Part shown: in pieces, positions 20,884-21,386 of the stretch
How positions within the stretch are numbered: position 1 is the stretch's first letter
Layout of the letters: every line of letters begins with the position of its first letter
Source: an uncultured Micrococcales bacterium
Lineage (GTDB): Bacteria > Actinomycetota > Actinomycetes > S36-B12 > UBA10799
Assembly (NCBI GenBank): GCA_937952095.1
Contig: CALFYG010000031.1
Span: 1-21,386 of the forward strand
Length of the DNA: 21,386 bases
Direction of reading: 5' to 3'
Program-made: the position numbers and the translations under genes
Notes under the pieces: generated by a model
Database searches by the model: none
What the model was told of the DNA's origin: nothing
What the model saw: the letters and a program-made list of their open reading frames with translations, nothing else

Positions 20884-21386
20884 TCATGCGCGGCGGGCCG
20901 CCGTGAGCGCGCTCGGGGTGGCCCCCACACTGAGCAACGTCGAAATGGCCGGGCTGGTCTGCAGGAAGCGCAGCGCCTTCGCGTTACCGGTCTTGCCCGC
21001 GACGAAGAGCACCGGCCGACGCGAAGCCGCCGCTGCGGCAGCCGCCATGACCCTGGCGTTGTCGACGAGGATCGCCTCTCCCCGACGCGGCCCGAGCCCG
21101 GCGATGCGCGCGGCGCGCACCACGGGGTCCTGGGCACCGAGCCGGACCGGCCGGCGCAGAGCCGCGGCGTCGGCGTTGGAGAGTTCCTTCTTGCCGGCCA
21201 CCACGATGCTGCGTGAGGCGTGCACCTTCACCCACTTCTGTACGGCGTTACCCGGGGCGCCGGACAGCGCCAGCAGGTAGCCGCCGAAAATCTCGGTGCC
21301 GGTGACCAGCCGCGACATCAAGGAGCACCACGACATCGGCAATATCACCGTGGTATCGCCCGACGTCGGCGGCGTGGTGCGGGCCC
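20884..21386 (-). CDS. C-terminal part of a protein resembling cell-wall-binding repeat 2 domains (runs off right edge)
   Basis: The frame is open from the right edge to a TGA at 20884-20886, giving about 166 C-terminal residues. The sequence is not strongly conserved with anything I can name, but its periodicity resembles CWB2 cell-wall-binding repeats: GGYLLALSG and PVLFVAG at the positions of the PLLL strand, AVQKWVKVHASRSIVVAG and FLQTSPAISTLLSVG at the strand ending in VVGG, then RPVRLGAQDPVVRAARIA at the position of RxxGxxRxxTA. That would be about one and a half repeats. CWB2 domains anchor secreted proteins to wall polymers. The N-terminus, any signal peptide and any catalytic domain are outside the window. 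Internal GTG codons (for example 21348) are not taken as the start. Confidence in the coding frame is higher than in the family. Confidence 0.6.
   Translation of the reverse strand, partial: ARTTPPTSGDTTVILPMSWCSLMSRLVTGTEIFGGYLLALSGAPGNAVQKWVKVHASRSIVVAGKKELSNADAAALRRPVRLGAQDPVVRAARIAGLGPRRGEAILVDNARVMAAAAAAASRRPVLFVAGKTGNAKALRFLQTSPAISTLLSVGATPSALTAARRA

Noticed and set aside
1..21386. tRNA, rRNA, CRISPR array, insertion sequence or phage genes
   Set aside because: I looked for direct-repeat arrays, transposase or integrase motifs and tRNA-like stems and found none. All sizeable gaps are accounted for.

Overview
This is chromosomal DNA from a GC-rich actinobacterium (class Actinomycetes; the order cannot be fixed from the sequence alone). 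The evidence is a WhiB-family gene, the MtrA-MtrB-LpqB module, a DUF3499 gene, a long-form ribosome hibernation factor, a fused two-domain FbiC and FbiB for coenzyme F420, frequent GTG starts, and gene order close to the mycobacterial secA1-lpqB-mtrBA and manA-manB-whiB2-fbiAB-manC regions. Nearly all of the window is coding. I see no tRNA, rRNA, CRISPR array, transposase or prophage.

Layout. From 1 to about 15520 every gene is on the minus strand. Reading in the direction of transcription (right to left) they are: fbiC, whiB2, a degenerate zincin-like gene, DUF3499, manB, a Trm112-like gene, an SIS-domain sugar isomerase, manA, a cation-diffusion-facilitator transporter, a CPBP membrane protease, mtrA, mtrB, lpqB, comF, hpf and the 5' end of secA. 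From manB to comF the gaps are 81 bases at most, mostly under 35, and several junctions are 4-base ATGA or GTGA overlaps, so most of this is probably transcribed together. Strong hairpins lie after whiB2 and after hpf. At about 15545 the direction switches: fbiA(cofD) and fbiB run on the plus strand, divergent from fbiC. fbiB meets a patatin-like gene tail to tail in a shared CTAG. The patatin gene is translationally coupled to manC. A TIGR03089-type gene is divergent from manC. The right edge holds the 3' end of a minus-strand protein that resembles cell-wall-binding repeats.

How the genes fit together. The SIS isomerase, ManA, ManB and ManC can take fructose-6-phosphate to GDP-mannose, the mannosyl donor for glycolipid and cell-wall glycans. 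FbiC, FbiA and FbiB cover FO synthesis, assembly of the F420 core and polyglutamylation/reduction; only the PEP-activating FbiD is missing from the window. MtrAB-LpqB senses and regulates envelope and division state. SecA and HPF are housekeeping functions.

Most of the content is conserved actinobacterial core. The least explained parts are four alternating-orientation copies of a 15-base motif between whiB2 and fbiC, the patatin gene coupled to manC, a zincin homologue without HExxH, a CDF transporter with a non-canonical second metal motif, and two mutually exclusive hairpins near 20.8 kb.
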